The translations under genes and the position numbers were made by a program. Under the pieces are notes generated by a model. That model made no database searches and was not told where the DNA came from. It saw only the letters and a list, made by a program, of their open reading frames with translations. From Faecousia sp. (lineage in GTDB: Bacteria; Bacillota; Clostridia; Oscillospirales; Oscillospiraceae): DNA of 45,786 nucleotides. The DNA lies in assembly GCA_029257335.1 (NCBI GenBank), contig JARIBV010000003.1:1-45786 (forward strand), written 5' to 3'. The number at the start of each line of letters is the position of its first letter. Position 1 is the first letter of the stretch. Shown piece by piece: positions 14,410 through 21,667 of the stretch.

Positions 14410-15699
14410 ATGTTAGACATTAAACGCATTAAAGACAATCCCGAGGCTGTGAAAGCAGGTCTCCGGGCGAAGGAAGTGGACTGCGATGCCACAGTGGACC
14501 GTATTCTGGAACTGGATGCCCAGCGCCGTGCGCTGATTCTGGAAACTGAGACCAAAAAAGCGGAGCAGAACCGGATTTCCAAGGAAATCCCCATGAGGAA
14601 AAAAGCCGGCGAAGATGTCGCTCCGATTTTCAAGGAAATGGGTGAACTGAAATCCGCCATTTCTGAGGCAGCTGTGAAGCTGGATGCAGTGGAGGCTGAA
14701 TACCGCACCTGCATGATGAGCCTGCCCAACCTGCCGGACGAGGACCTGATTCCCGGCGGTAAGGAGAACAATGAGCCTCTGCGCTACTACGGAGAGCCGC
14801 ACAAGTTTGATTTTACCCCGAAACATCATGTGGACCTGTGCATGGATCTGGGGCTGATTGATTATGAGCGGGGCACCAAGCTGGCCGGCTCCGGCTTCTG
14901 GATTTACAAGGGAATGGGCGCTCGTCTGGAATGGGCCCTTTTGAACTATTTTATTGATACCCACATTGCTGACGGCTATCAGTTTGTGCTTCCCCCTCAC
15001 ATGCTGGAGTACCAGTGCGGTGAGACTGCGGGCCAGTTCCCTAAGTTTGCAGACGAAGTATACAAGATTGCAAACCCCACAGATGACCGCATTCATTATA
15101 TGCTGCCCACCGCAGAAGCAGCACTGGCTTCGATCTACCGGGATGAGATCCTGCCTGAGTCTGCGCTGCCTGGCAAGTTCTTTGCCTATACCCCCTGTTT
15201 CCGCCGGGAGGCTGGCTCCCACCGTGCTGACGAGCGTGGTATGGTGAGAGGGCACCAGTTCAACAAGGTGGAAATGTTCCAGTTCACCAGACCGGAAGAT
15301 TCCGACGCTGCTTTTGACGAGCTGGTTGCAAAGGCTGAAAACCTGGTAAAGGGGCTGGGCTTCCACTTCCGTACTGTGAAGCTGGCTGCCGGTGACTGCT
15401 CCGCTTCCATGGCTCGTACCTATGACATTGAGATTCAGATTCCTTCCATGAACGGCTATAAGGAAGTTTCCTCCGTCTCCAATGCCCGGGATTACCAGGC
15501 TCGCCGTGGCAACATCCGTTTCCGTCGTGAAGCTACAGGCAAGCCTGAATTTGTCCACACGCTGAATGGTTCCGGCCTGGCTACCTCCAGAATCTTCCCC
15601 GCTATGGTGGAGCAGAACCAGAGAGCGGACGGTTCTGTGGTCATTCCTGAGGTGCTCAGAAAGTATCTGGGTGGCCTTGAGGTTCTGGAAAAGAAATAA
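14410..15699 (+). CDS. serS: Seryl-tRNA synthetase
   Basis: SerS charges tRNA-Ser with serine and also supplies seryl-tRNA-Sec where selenocysteine is used. The 429-residue class II synthetase begins MLDIKRIKDNPEAVKAGL and has the N-terminal antiparallel coiled-coil arm (about residues 30-100). The motif 2 loop FRREAGS...RGMVRGHQF is present, as is motif 3 (NGSGLATSRI) near residue 380. It lies downstream of parA-parB, an arrangement seen in many Clostridia near the origin. A perfect-stem terminator follows 66 bases after the stop. Confidence 0.98.
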   Translation: MLDIKRIKDNPEAVKAGLRAKEVDCDATVDRILELDAQRRALILETETKKAEQNRISKEIPMRKKAGEDVAPIFKEMGELKSAISEAAVKLDAVEAEYRTCMMSLPNLPDEDLIPGGKENNEPLRYYGEPHKFDFTPKHHVDLCMDLGLIDYERGTKLAGSGFWIYKGMGARLEWALLNYFIDTHIADGYQFVLPPHMLEYQCGETAGQFPKFADEVYKIANPTDDRIHYMLPTAEAALASIYRDEILPESALPGKFFAYTPCFRREAGSHRADERGMVRGHQFNKVEMFQFTRPEDSDAAFDELVAKAENLVKGLGFHFRTVKLAAGDCSASMARTYDIEIQIPSMNGYKEVSSVSNARDYQARRGNIRFRREATGKPEFVHTLNGSGLATSRIFPAMVEQNQRADGSVVIPEVLRKYLGGLEVLEKK

Positions 15700-15765
15700 T
15701 TTTTCGGGAACACACGCTTTCATCTCTGATTTTTAGGAGAAAACAAAATATTGTGTATCATTTGC

Positions 15766-15800
15766 GGTTCAGTCCCCTACCAGGGACTGAACCCTTTCTT
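15766..15800 (+). terminator. Rho-independent terminator after serS
   Basis: GGTTCAGTCCC (15766-15776) and GGGACTGAACC (15783-15793) form a perfect 11-base stem with a 6-base loop, followed by CTTTCTTT. Confidence 0.85.
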
Positions 15801-15804
15801 TACC

Positions 15805-16112
15805 TGTGGAAAAATGCAGGAGGACGCCGTTACAGGTCAAAAGATTTCTTCACAGGGGCTGTGCAGAAAAAGTCCTGTGGAAAAATAAAAACTGTCCACA
15901 AAGTTGTTCATAGGGTTGTGGAAAACTTTTTCGATTTTCCAAAGCATAGCCTGGTGCGTTGCAAAAATCTGACCGCAACAAACGGACTTCTGCCTGTTAC
16001 CCCTGTGGAAAAATAAATGAGCCACAGCCACAAAATGAAAAGTTATGCACGGGGTGTGGATGAAGGCTGGGGAAAACCATTGCCTGTATGGATGGAAACC
16101 ATCTGTGCATGA
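15805..16112 (+). other. Cluster of DnaA-box-like nonamers in the gap after serS
   Basis: The 490-bp gap between serS and the LytTR gene holds four identical TGTGGAAAA copies (15805, 15876, 15917, 16004). It also holds TGTGGATGA (16055), TGTGCATGA (16104), TTATGCACG (16043) and CTGTCCACA (15892). Each is one or two bases from the DnaA box TTATNCACA or its complement, and most are in the same orientation. The 87-codon open frame across the gap has no credible SD and is not counted as a gene. The cluster may be an origin or a DnaA-binding/titration site. Gene orientation on both sides argues against a simple bidirectional origin here. Confidence 0.55.
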
Positions 16113-16137
16113 AATCAGACCAGTTATGGAAAAACAG

Positions 16138-16166
16138 TTGCACAGCGCAGCCGCCGTTCTTATAAT
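16138..16166 (+). promoter_or_regulatory. Promoter of the LytTR-DUF3021 pair
   Basis: TTGCAC (16138-16143), 17-base spacer, perfect TATAAT (16161-16166). Confidence 0.82.
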
Positions 16167-16189
16167 GAAGGCACAAAGGAGGGGTTGTG

Positions 16190-16630
16190 GTGAAATATGA
16201 GATAAAAATAGATCCGTCTTGTCAGGAGCCAAAGGTTGTCATTTACACGGCAGAAATGACAGAGGATATCAGTGTATTGGTGAAAAAGCTGCTGGAGGAA
16301 TCTCCGACTGTTATTTCGGGAGTAAAAGATGGAAAAATGGAGATTCTTGATCCCAATGAACTGATTCGTATCTATGCAAATACGGGAAAGGTCGTTGCGG
16401 TCACCAAACAGGGCTCCTATCAACTTAGAATGCGGCTCTATGAGATAGAGGAGCGACTGAATAAAAATGCGTTTGTTCGCATTTCCAATTCTGAGATCAT
16501 CAATCTCAAAAAAGCAAAAACCTTTGATTTAAGTCTTACCGGCACGATCTCTATTAAGCTGAATGATGGCACAACCTCTTATGTTTCCAGGCGGTATGTG
16601 CCGAAAATCAAAAAAATTCTGGGTGTATGA
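16190..16630 (+). CDS. LytTR-family DNA-binding transcriptional regulator
   Basis: The 146-residue regulator has a short N-terminal region (about 1-45) and a C-terminal LytTR domain. The domain is recognised from the DPNELIRIYANTGKVVAVT strand pair, LYEIEERL, the FVRISNSEIINLKKA motif and the terminal VSRRYVPKIKKIL. It has no receiver domain, so it is not a classical response regulator. It is followed 10 bases later by a DUF3021 membrane protein, the arrangement of LytTR regulatory systems in which the membrane protein restrains the regulator. The GTG at 16190 lies seven bases after AGGAGG; a GTG one codon upstream is also possible. Confidence 0.9.
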   Translation: MKYEIKIDPSCQEPKVVIYTAEMTEDISVLVKKLLEESPTVISGVKDGKMEILDPNELIRIYANTGKVVAVTKQGSYQLRMRLYEIEERLNKNAFVRISNSEIINLKKAKTFDLSLTGTISIKLNDGTTSYVSRRYVPKIKKILGV

Positions 16631-16640
16631 GGTGATAATT

Positions 16641-17120
16641 ATGAAAAAGAAAACATTATTGCGCGGCCTAAAAGGGTTTTTCATTGCGATATCGATTTGG
16701 TACTTGATATCGCTGCTTGTTTCTTATATTTTTGGAGACGGCACCTACTCCGTTTCCTGCACATCGGAGCTTGTTGCTGCAATGGGGAATGAAATCAATG
16801 CGCTGATGCTGGAAACTTTTTTATACGGTTTAATCGGTGCCAGCATTGCGGCTGGTATGACAGTTTGGGAGATCGATGGGTGGAACCTTGCGAAACAAAC
16901 GGGCGTGTACTTCTTAATTATTTCCTTGGTGAACTTTCCGATTGCCTATATTCTGCATTGGATGGAGCATAGCCTTGTGGGATTCCTGAAATATTTCGGC
17001 ACATTTGTCTTTTATTTTGCCATCATCTGGATCATGAAATATTTATGGTGGAAATCCTATGTAAAAAAAATGAACGCAAAACTCCGCAAAATGTGCGAAG
17101 ACGAGAAACAATCTTCATAA
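16641..17120 (+). CDS. DUF3021-family four-helix membrane protein, partner of the LytTR regulator
   Basis: The 159-residue protein has four predicted transmembrane helices (about residues 13-33, 53-75, 85-105 and 115-135) and a basic cytoplasmic tail, the DUF3021 layout. DUF3021 proteins are regularly encoded next to stand-alone LytTR regulators. In the better-studied streptococcal HdrRM and BrsRM pairs the membrane partner inhibits the regulator, so the same role is inferred here. The start at ATG 16641 follows GAGGTGAT. The wider open frame runs back into the LytTR gene. A terminator closes the two-gene unit. Confidence 0.86.
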   Translation: MKKKTLLRGLKGFFIAISIWYLISLLVSYIFGDGTYSVSCTSELVAAMGNEINALMLETFLYGLIGASIAAGMTVWEIDGWNLAKQTGVYFLIISLVNFPIAYILHWMEHSLVGFLKYFGTFVFYFAIIWIMKYLWWKSYVKKMNAKLRKMCEDEKQSS

Positions 17121-17154
17121 TTTTCCGCTCCGAATGTTCAAAACCAGAATACAA

Positions 17155-17188
17155 AAAACGGCAGCATCCTATGGGGATGCTGCCGTTT
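17155..17188. terminator. Bidirectional terminator between LytTR unit and dlt-like operon
   Basis: AAAACGGCAGCATCC pairs with GGGATGCTGCCGTTT around TATG. A-rich on the left and T-containing on the right, it can serve both converging units. Confidence 0.85.
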
Positions 17189-17219
17189 CGGGTTTGTAAA
17201 GGCTGTACAGATATCTTAA

Positions 17220-19052
17220 TCAGGACTTCCCGCTTAATAGCGCCAGGAGCTGTTCGGCGGTGACCTCTTCTGTCATATAGAATCGGCCCATTTCCAAAAG
17301 CGATTGGCTGAGACCCTGCACAAGGATATTTGATTTTTCCACCGTTGTGACGGTGGCATAGATGCCCTGCTGGTGTAGGACCACAGCGGGCAGCTCAGCG
17401 GTTGCGCCATAAGGGTAGGCAAAGACCGTGGGGGTCTTTCCAATGGCCTGTGTGACCTGCTCAAAGTCCTTCTGGAGGTATTCCAGATAATCCGCCTCGG
17501 ATTCCCCCTCTTTTTGCAGAAGGCCTTTGCGCACCGGGTCTTTGTCCCGGCCGGCCACCTCGTGCATATTGTAGCCATGGCTCTGAATGTCGATGAGGCC
17601 GGAAGCCTCCATTTCCGCGGCTTGTTCCAGAGAGAAGTGGGGATTCATGGGCTGGTTGGTGTCCTTATAGGTATCCTTTCCCACAGAGACACCGATGGCA
17701 AAAATGGTGGCCTTCATGTTATATTCCTTTAAAATGGGATACGCCATGGTGTAGTTGCTTTCGTATCCGTCATCAAAGGTGATGACTACTGGCTTTTCGG
17801 GCAGAGGCGTGCCGGACTGCACATAGGCCTGCAAATCTTCAAAGAAAACGGTGGTGTAGCCGTTTTCCCTCAGGGCATTCATATGGGAGAGGAATCGGTC
17901 CAGAGAGATGATGTCTGTCCCCTCCCCTGTTTCGGCCAAATGATGATATAGAAGAACGGGGACCTGTGCGGTATAGGTGTGTTCGTCCGCTTTTGCCCCA
18001 TGAGGAGCCCTGGGGGAACTGCCCTTGGTTACATAGCGGCCCAGTCCCTGGGGAATATATACTTCCGGGTCATCAAACATCCGGGCCAGACACATGGAGC
18101 CCAGATCATTGCGGAAATGGGTTTCGTCATAGAAGAACCGAGGGTCAAAGCTGGCAGAGCTGAGACTGAAATCCCAGTAGTCTGTAACCTCTGCCAGGGC
18201 ATTATAAAAGGCGTCCTGATCCTTCGGGGAAAATTGTTCCAGATACTGCCCATACATGGGAGGACAGACTACCGTAAAGGTTACACCCTTTTCCTCACAG
18301 GCATCCCGCAGACGGGTCAGGCTCTCCATACAGGGCTGCAAACAGGAGATGGAGCCTGTACCGGAGGGATAGTTCTGAAAGACGCTGTAAGCGCTTCGGC
18401 TGAGATAGTTCTCCAGACTTCCAATGGGCTCGGCATCCCGGCGGCTTTTGTCATAGGCACCGGTCTGCTGGTCAAAAACCCGGTAGGGCTGCTGCAAATA
18501 GGGATCGGAGCGCCATGCTTTGAGCTTTTCCATGCCGTATTTTGGGGAGGCAAAGAGATATTTTCCGTAATACAAAATGGGATTAGAGCCGTCGGCCTTA
18601 CAGGGCATTCCATAGGTCAGAGTATTGGGCTCTGTGTCATAAATTTCCGCGCAGTGAATATACATGCTGACTACCAGATTTTTCACTTCGTAGTGATCCA
18701 GAACATACAGACCCATCTGTTCCACATCCAGCATATCCGCCCCATACATGGTCATGTTGTAGAAGCTGGCATCAAAATACCGATTCAGGGCCTGGGTGGG
18801 AAAAGAACTGGTGGAAGAGGGACCGATGATGTAGGAATCATACTGACTGTGATGTTGCTCCAAGTAGGAAAGCTTGGCGACCCGGGGATTCATGGTTTCG
18901 TTGTAACTCCACCACCCCATAACAGGGTCCCCAAAGGCTCCAAAGGGATCGGTACAGATGTTGAATCCGGCAACCAATACAGCCAAAAGTAAGACGGTTC
19001 CGGCAAAGAGCCATAGCCAGCCCTTTGAGGAAAGAGAGTGCTTTTTTTTCAT
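17220..19052 (-). CDS. Membrane-anchored fusion of a DltD/SGNH-like domain and a polysaccharide deacetylase
   Basis: The 610-residue protein has an N-terminal membrane anchor (about residues 12-31). An SGNH/DltD-like region follows, with the putative nucleophile in GPSSTSS (77-83) and a DETH (309-312) that could supply Asp and His. The C-terminal part (about 362-605) is a NodB-type carbohydrate deacetylase domain with TFDDG (425-429), SHGYNMH (491-497, metal-binding His) and FAYPYGA (544-550). It is the last gene of a dlt-like operon, where DltD normally stands. A role in transferring an acyl group to, and deacetylating, a surface polymer is inferred. I know of no characterised protein with this pair of domains. 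Confidence 0.85.
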   Translation of the reverse strand: MKKKHSLSSKGWLWLFAGTVLLLAVLVAGFNICTDPFGAFGDPVMGWWSYNETMNPRVAKLSYLEQHHSQYDSYIIGPSSTSSFPTQALNRYFDASFYNMTMYGADMLDVEQMGLYVLDHYEVKNLVVSMYIHCAEIYDTEPNTLTYGMPCKADGSNPILYYGKYLFASPKYGMEKLKAWRSDPYLQQPYRVFDQQTGAYDKSRRDAEPIGSLENYLSRSAYSVFQNYPSGTGSISCLQPCMESLTRLRDACEEKGVTFTVVCPPMYGQYLEQFSPKDQDAFYNALAEVTDYWDFSLSSASFDPRFFYDETHFRNDLGSMCLARMFDDPEVYIPQGLGRYVTKGSSPRAPHGAKADEHTYTAQVPVLLYHHLAETGEGTDIISLDRFLSHMNALRENGYTTVFFEDLQAYVQSGTPLPEKPVVITFDDGYESNYTMAYPILKEYNMKATIFAIGVSVGKDTYKDTNQPMNPHFSLEQAAEMEASGLIDIQSHGYNMHEVAGRDKDPVRKGLLQKEGESEADYLEYLQKDFEQVTQAIGKTPTVFAYPYGATAELPAVVLHQQGIYATVTTVEKSNILVQGLSQSLLEMGRFYMTEEVTAEQLLALLSGKS

Positions 19053-19073
19053 AAAAAACCTCGCTTTACAGCA

Positions 19074-20618
19074 TTAAAACTGCTTATAAATAAACTCGGA
19101 GGCAATGTACTCCCCGCCCAGAATATGCATGACCAGCAGGATGAAAAGGGGCAGGAATATGCACAGCCACTGCACAAAAACAGATTTCTTTTCCAATGTT
19201 TTCCGAATGGGGGTCCCCTGCTCCTGGAACCATTCCAGAGTCAGTATCCCCACACAGCCGAGGCCGATGACCCAGTAATCCAGTGCCTTCAGACCCAGAG
19301 TCATAAAGGTCCCGTCCCGGAGCTGATACAGACACGGAGTGCTGACGGTCTTCCACAGCAGGGAAAAGGCAAGAAGCAGCCTGGGCGCCCGGGTGATATA
19401 CCGGCCGATAAAGACGATCAGCATGGTTCTGGCTCTGCCGATCCAGCGGTGTACCAGACTGTTTTCCCGAATATGAAGCAGGTTTCGCAGAGCGATCAAC
19501 GGCCCGGAGAGCAAAAAGGAACCCGTGATGATGATACCGTTCCAGAAGCCGAAGAAAATATAGCGGAAGTTTGCGCCGTGCCAGATGCCGATGATGAAAT
19601 AGACCGTAAAGGTGGCAATGGAGGTGGGAATGACTTTGCCCAGCTTTCCCCCGAATTTCCGGCGGGTGAACTTGCCTATCTTTCCCAGAGGTTTGGAAAG
19701 GGACATGGGATAGAATACATAGTCCTTCATCCAGGTGCCCAGGGTGATATGCCAGCGCCGCCAGAAATCGGTCAGGGTGGTAGCGAAAACAGGCCGGCGG
19801 AAATTAGGGGTCACTTCAATGCCAAACATCTGTGCGGCACCCAGGGCAATGTCAATGCCGCCGGAAAAGTCACAATAGAGCTGGATGCAGTAAAAAGCCA
19901 CGGCAATGGCCACAAAAGCACCGCCATAGGACTCCAGATCTCCGAAAATGGTGTTTACGGGAACGGCGGCCCGGTCTGCAATCATCTTTTTCAAATATCC
20001 CCACATGGCAAGCTGAATGCCGTATTTCAGGTTGTCAGCCTGAAATGTATGGGGACGCAGCAGCTGGGGGCCAAGCTCGTTATAGCGGCTGATGGGACCT
20101 TGAATCAGCTGGGGAAAGAAGGAAGTAAACAGGGAAAACTTAGCCAGATTTCTCTGTGGCTCATATTTGCCCCGGTAACAGTCTATCACATAGCCAATGC
20201 TCTGGAACATGTAAAAGGAAAGGCCCAAAGGCACCAGAAGGTTCAGGCTGGGCAGGGGCAAATGCAGGGCTTCAGCGGTAAAGTTATAATATTTGACCAC
20301 AAATAAGAGTCCGAAGTTCAGACAGAGGGTACCGGCAACCACCCATTTTTTCTTTCGTTTGATCCGCTCTGCACCGGATTTTTTCTGTTCCGGCGGAAGC
20401 TGACTGCGTGCATGATTCAGCTTTCCCAGAAGAAGGCCTGCCAAATAGGTGGAAATGGTGGTGAAGGCCAAATATAAAAAACCGTGCCAGCCTGCACTGC
20501 AATAAAATACCCAGCTTGCAGCCAGCAGCACCATCCACTGCCACTTTCCCGGAACCAGGTAATAGACCAAAAGTCCCAGCATCAAAAAGCACAAAAAGGC
20601 AATGGAAGTAAAAGACAT
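19074..20618 (-). CDS. MBOAT-family membrane O-acyltransferase (DltB/AlgI-like)
   Basis: MBOAT proteins move an acyl group across or at the membrane onto polymer hydroxyls. The 514-residue protein has about 10-12 hydrophobic helices. It has the family motifs PQLIQGPISRY (169-179), YCDFSGGIDIALG, DFWRRWHITL (284-293) and GIWHG with the expected catalytic His347. The start is six bases after the carrier-protein stop. Its immediate neighbours are an acyl carrier protein and an adenylation enzyme, as in dlt operons, so the donor is probably the carrier-bound thioester. Confidence 0.93.
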   Translation of the reverse strand: MSFTSIAFLCFLMLGLLVYYLVPGKWQWMVLLAASWVFYCSAGWHGFLYLAFTTISTYLAGLLLGKLNHARSQLPPEQKKSGAERIKRKKKWVVAGTLCLNFGLLFVVKYYNFTAEALHLPLPSLNLLVPLGLSFYMFQSIGYVIDCYRGKYEPQRNLAKFSLFTSFFPQLIQGPISRYNELGPQLLRPHTFQADNLKYGIQLAMWGYLKKMIADRAAVPVNTIFGDLESYGGAFVAIAVAFYCIQLYCDFSGGIDIALGAAQMFGIEVTPNFRRPVFATTLTDFWRRWHITLGTWMKDYVFYPMSLSKPLGKIGKFTRRKFGGKLGKVIPTSIATFTVYFIIGIWHGANFRYIFFGFWNGIIITGSFLLSGPLIALRNLLHIRENSLVHRWIGRARTMLIVFIGRYITRAPRLLLAFSLLWKTVSTPCLYQLRDGTFMTLGLKALDYWVIGLGCVGILTLEWFQEQGTPIRKTLEKKSVFVQWLCIFLPLFILLVMHILGGEYIASEFIYKQF

Positions 20619-20623
20619 AAGAC

Positions 20624-20854
20624 TTACTTCCGCTCCTCAATGAGCTGCATCATGGCATCTACGGAATTGAAGTGCTCGGGCAGCAGATCTTCCACATTCA
20701 GCTCAATATCAAAGGTGTCCATCATTTCAGACACAATGGTGACCAAATCCAGGGATTCCAGGATCTCGTCATCTACCAGGGAGGTTTCTTTCTCAAAGTC
20801 CACGCCGGGACATACGGAAGTCAGAATGTTTAAAAGTTCCAGTCGATTGTTCAT
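20624..20854 (-). CDS. DltC-like acyl/aminoacyl carrier protein
   Basis: The 76-residue carrier has the phosphopantetheine attachment Ser34 in ESLDLVTIVSEM and the conserved helix FDIELNVEDLLPEHFNSVDAM. CPGVDFEKETSLVDD at the N-terminus resembles DltC-type carriers of gut Firmicutes more than fatty-acid ACP. The start was set at the third possible ATG (20854), nine bases after AGAGG; two ATGs lie 6 and 9 bases upstream. It lies between a GNAT gene and the MBOAT gene. The adenylation protein three genes upstream is the expected loading enzyme. Confidence 0.9.
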   Translation of the reverse strand: MNNRLELLNILTSVCPGVDFEKETSLVDDEILESLDLVTIVSEMMDTFDIELNVEDLLPEHFNSVDAMMQLIEERK

Positions 20855-20893
20855 AATCATCATCCTCTATTTCTTTTCTAGTAATAAAATGGA

Positions 20894-21667
20894 TTAAGGG
20901 CGAAACAGGACCTGAGAGGTCCAGCCGTCAGGCACAAAGCCCAGGGACTGATACAGATGCAGGACCGATTCAAAATCTGTCCGCACCCAGATCCGATTGG
21001 TCATATGACCCCAGCGCTGCAAATGTGCCTGCATCAGGGCTCTTGCGGCCCCGGTCCCACGGGCCTGTGGCAAGACCGCCAGCTGACGGACTTCAACGCT
21101 GGCTTTCCCGGGAATCAGCCGCAGAACTCCCACATTGGGAATCAGCAGCACATGGTTGTTTGCAATGTCTTGTTCCAGTGCCTCTTTGGTGGGAAGGCAG
21201 GCGGTAAGAGGTTGAAAACAGGTCTCCAATATGGTGCTTACCTGCTGGAAATCCTGAATCCGGGCACTGCTTACAGAAAATTTGGGGGAAACCTCTACAG
21301 GGGCGGCTTTTCTTGTTACCCGCTGCCGGGTAAAGCAGGAGGAAAAGCCCTGCTGCTGAAACTGCCGGTCTGCGTCCGCCAGCCCAAGATCCCGGCTGCG
21401 CATGGGGATTTCCATAACAGTGGGAAGCTCCTGGGTCCAGTGGGGAAGGCAGGCACCTTTTTGCAGGTAAAACCAAAGCCGCTGAAAGGTGTCCCGCTGC
21501 CGGGCCAGCAGCAATCCTCCCTCAAAAGGCATGATTCGCAAGGTCCCATGCTCCAGCTCCTGCAAAAGGTCCTGTGTGGAAATGGCCGCATTGGTCACCA
21601 CCCCTGGTTTCAGCTGAGAAGCAATGAGGCGGGACACTTCTTCATAGGATTCAGGTTTCTTCATCAT
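20894..21667 (-). CDS. GNAT-family acyltransferase in the dlt-like operon
   Basis: The 257-residue protein has a poorly characterised N-terminal half and a C-terminal GNAT domain. The acetyl-CoA pyrophosphate-binding loop QARGTGAA lies at residues 201-208, preceded by the VEVRQLAVLP beta strand and followed by LYQSLGF. It overlaps the end of the adenylation gene by 17 bases, so the two are translated together. It may acylate the activated amino acid or the surface polymer. An alternative is that it modifies the carrier-bound group. dlt operons proper lack such a gene. Confidence 0.85.
   Translation of the reverse strand: MMKKPESYEEVSRLIASQLKPGVVTNAAISTQDLLQELEHGTLRIMPFEGGLLLARQRDTFQRLWFYLQKGACLPHWTQELPTVMEIPMRSRDLGLADADRQFQQQGFSSCFTRQRVTRKAAPVEVSPKFSVSSARIQDFQQVSTILETCFQPLTACLPTKEALEQDIANNHVLLIPNVGVLRLIPGKASVEVRQLAVLPQARGTGAARALMQAHLQRWGHMTNRIWVRTDFESVLHLYQSLGFVPDGWTSQVLFRP

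Noticed and set aside
15753-16016. An 87-codon open frame in the gap after serS
   Set aside because: It overlaps the serS terminator, has no SD, and its codons are created by the repeated TGTGGAAAA motifs.
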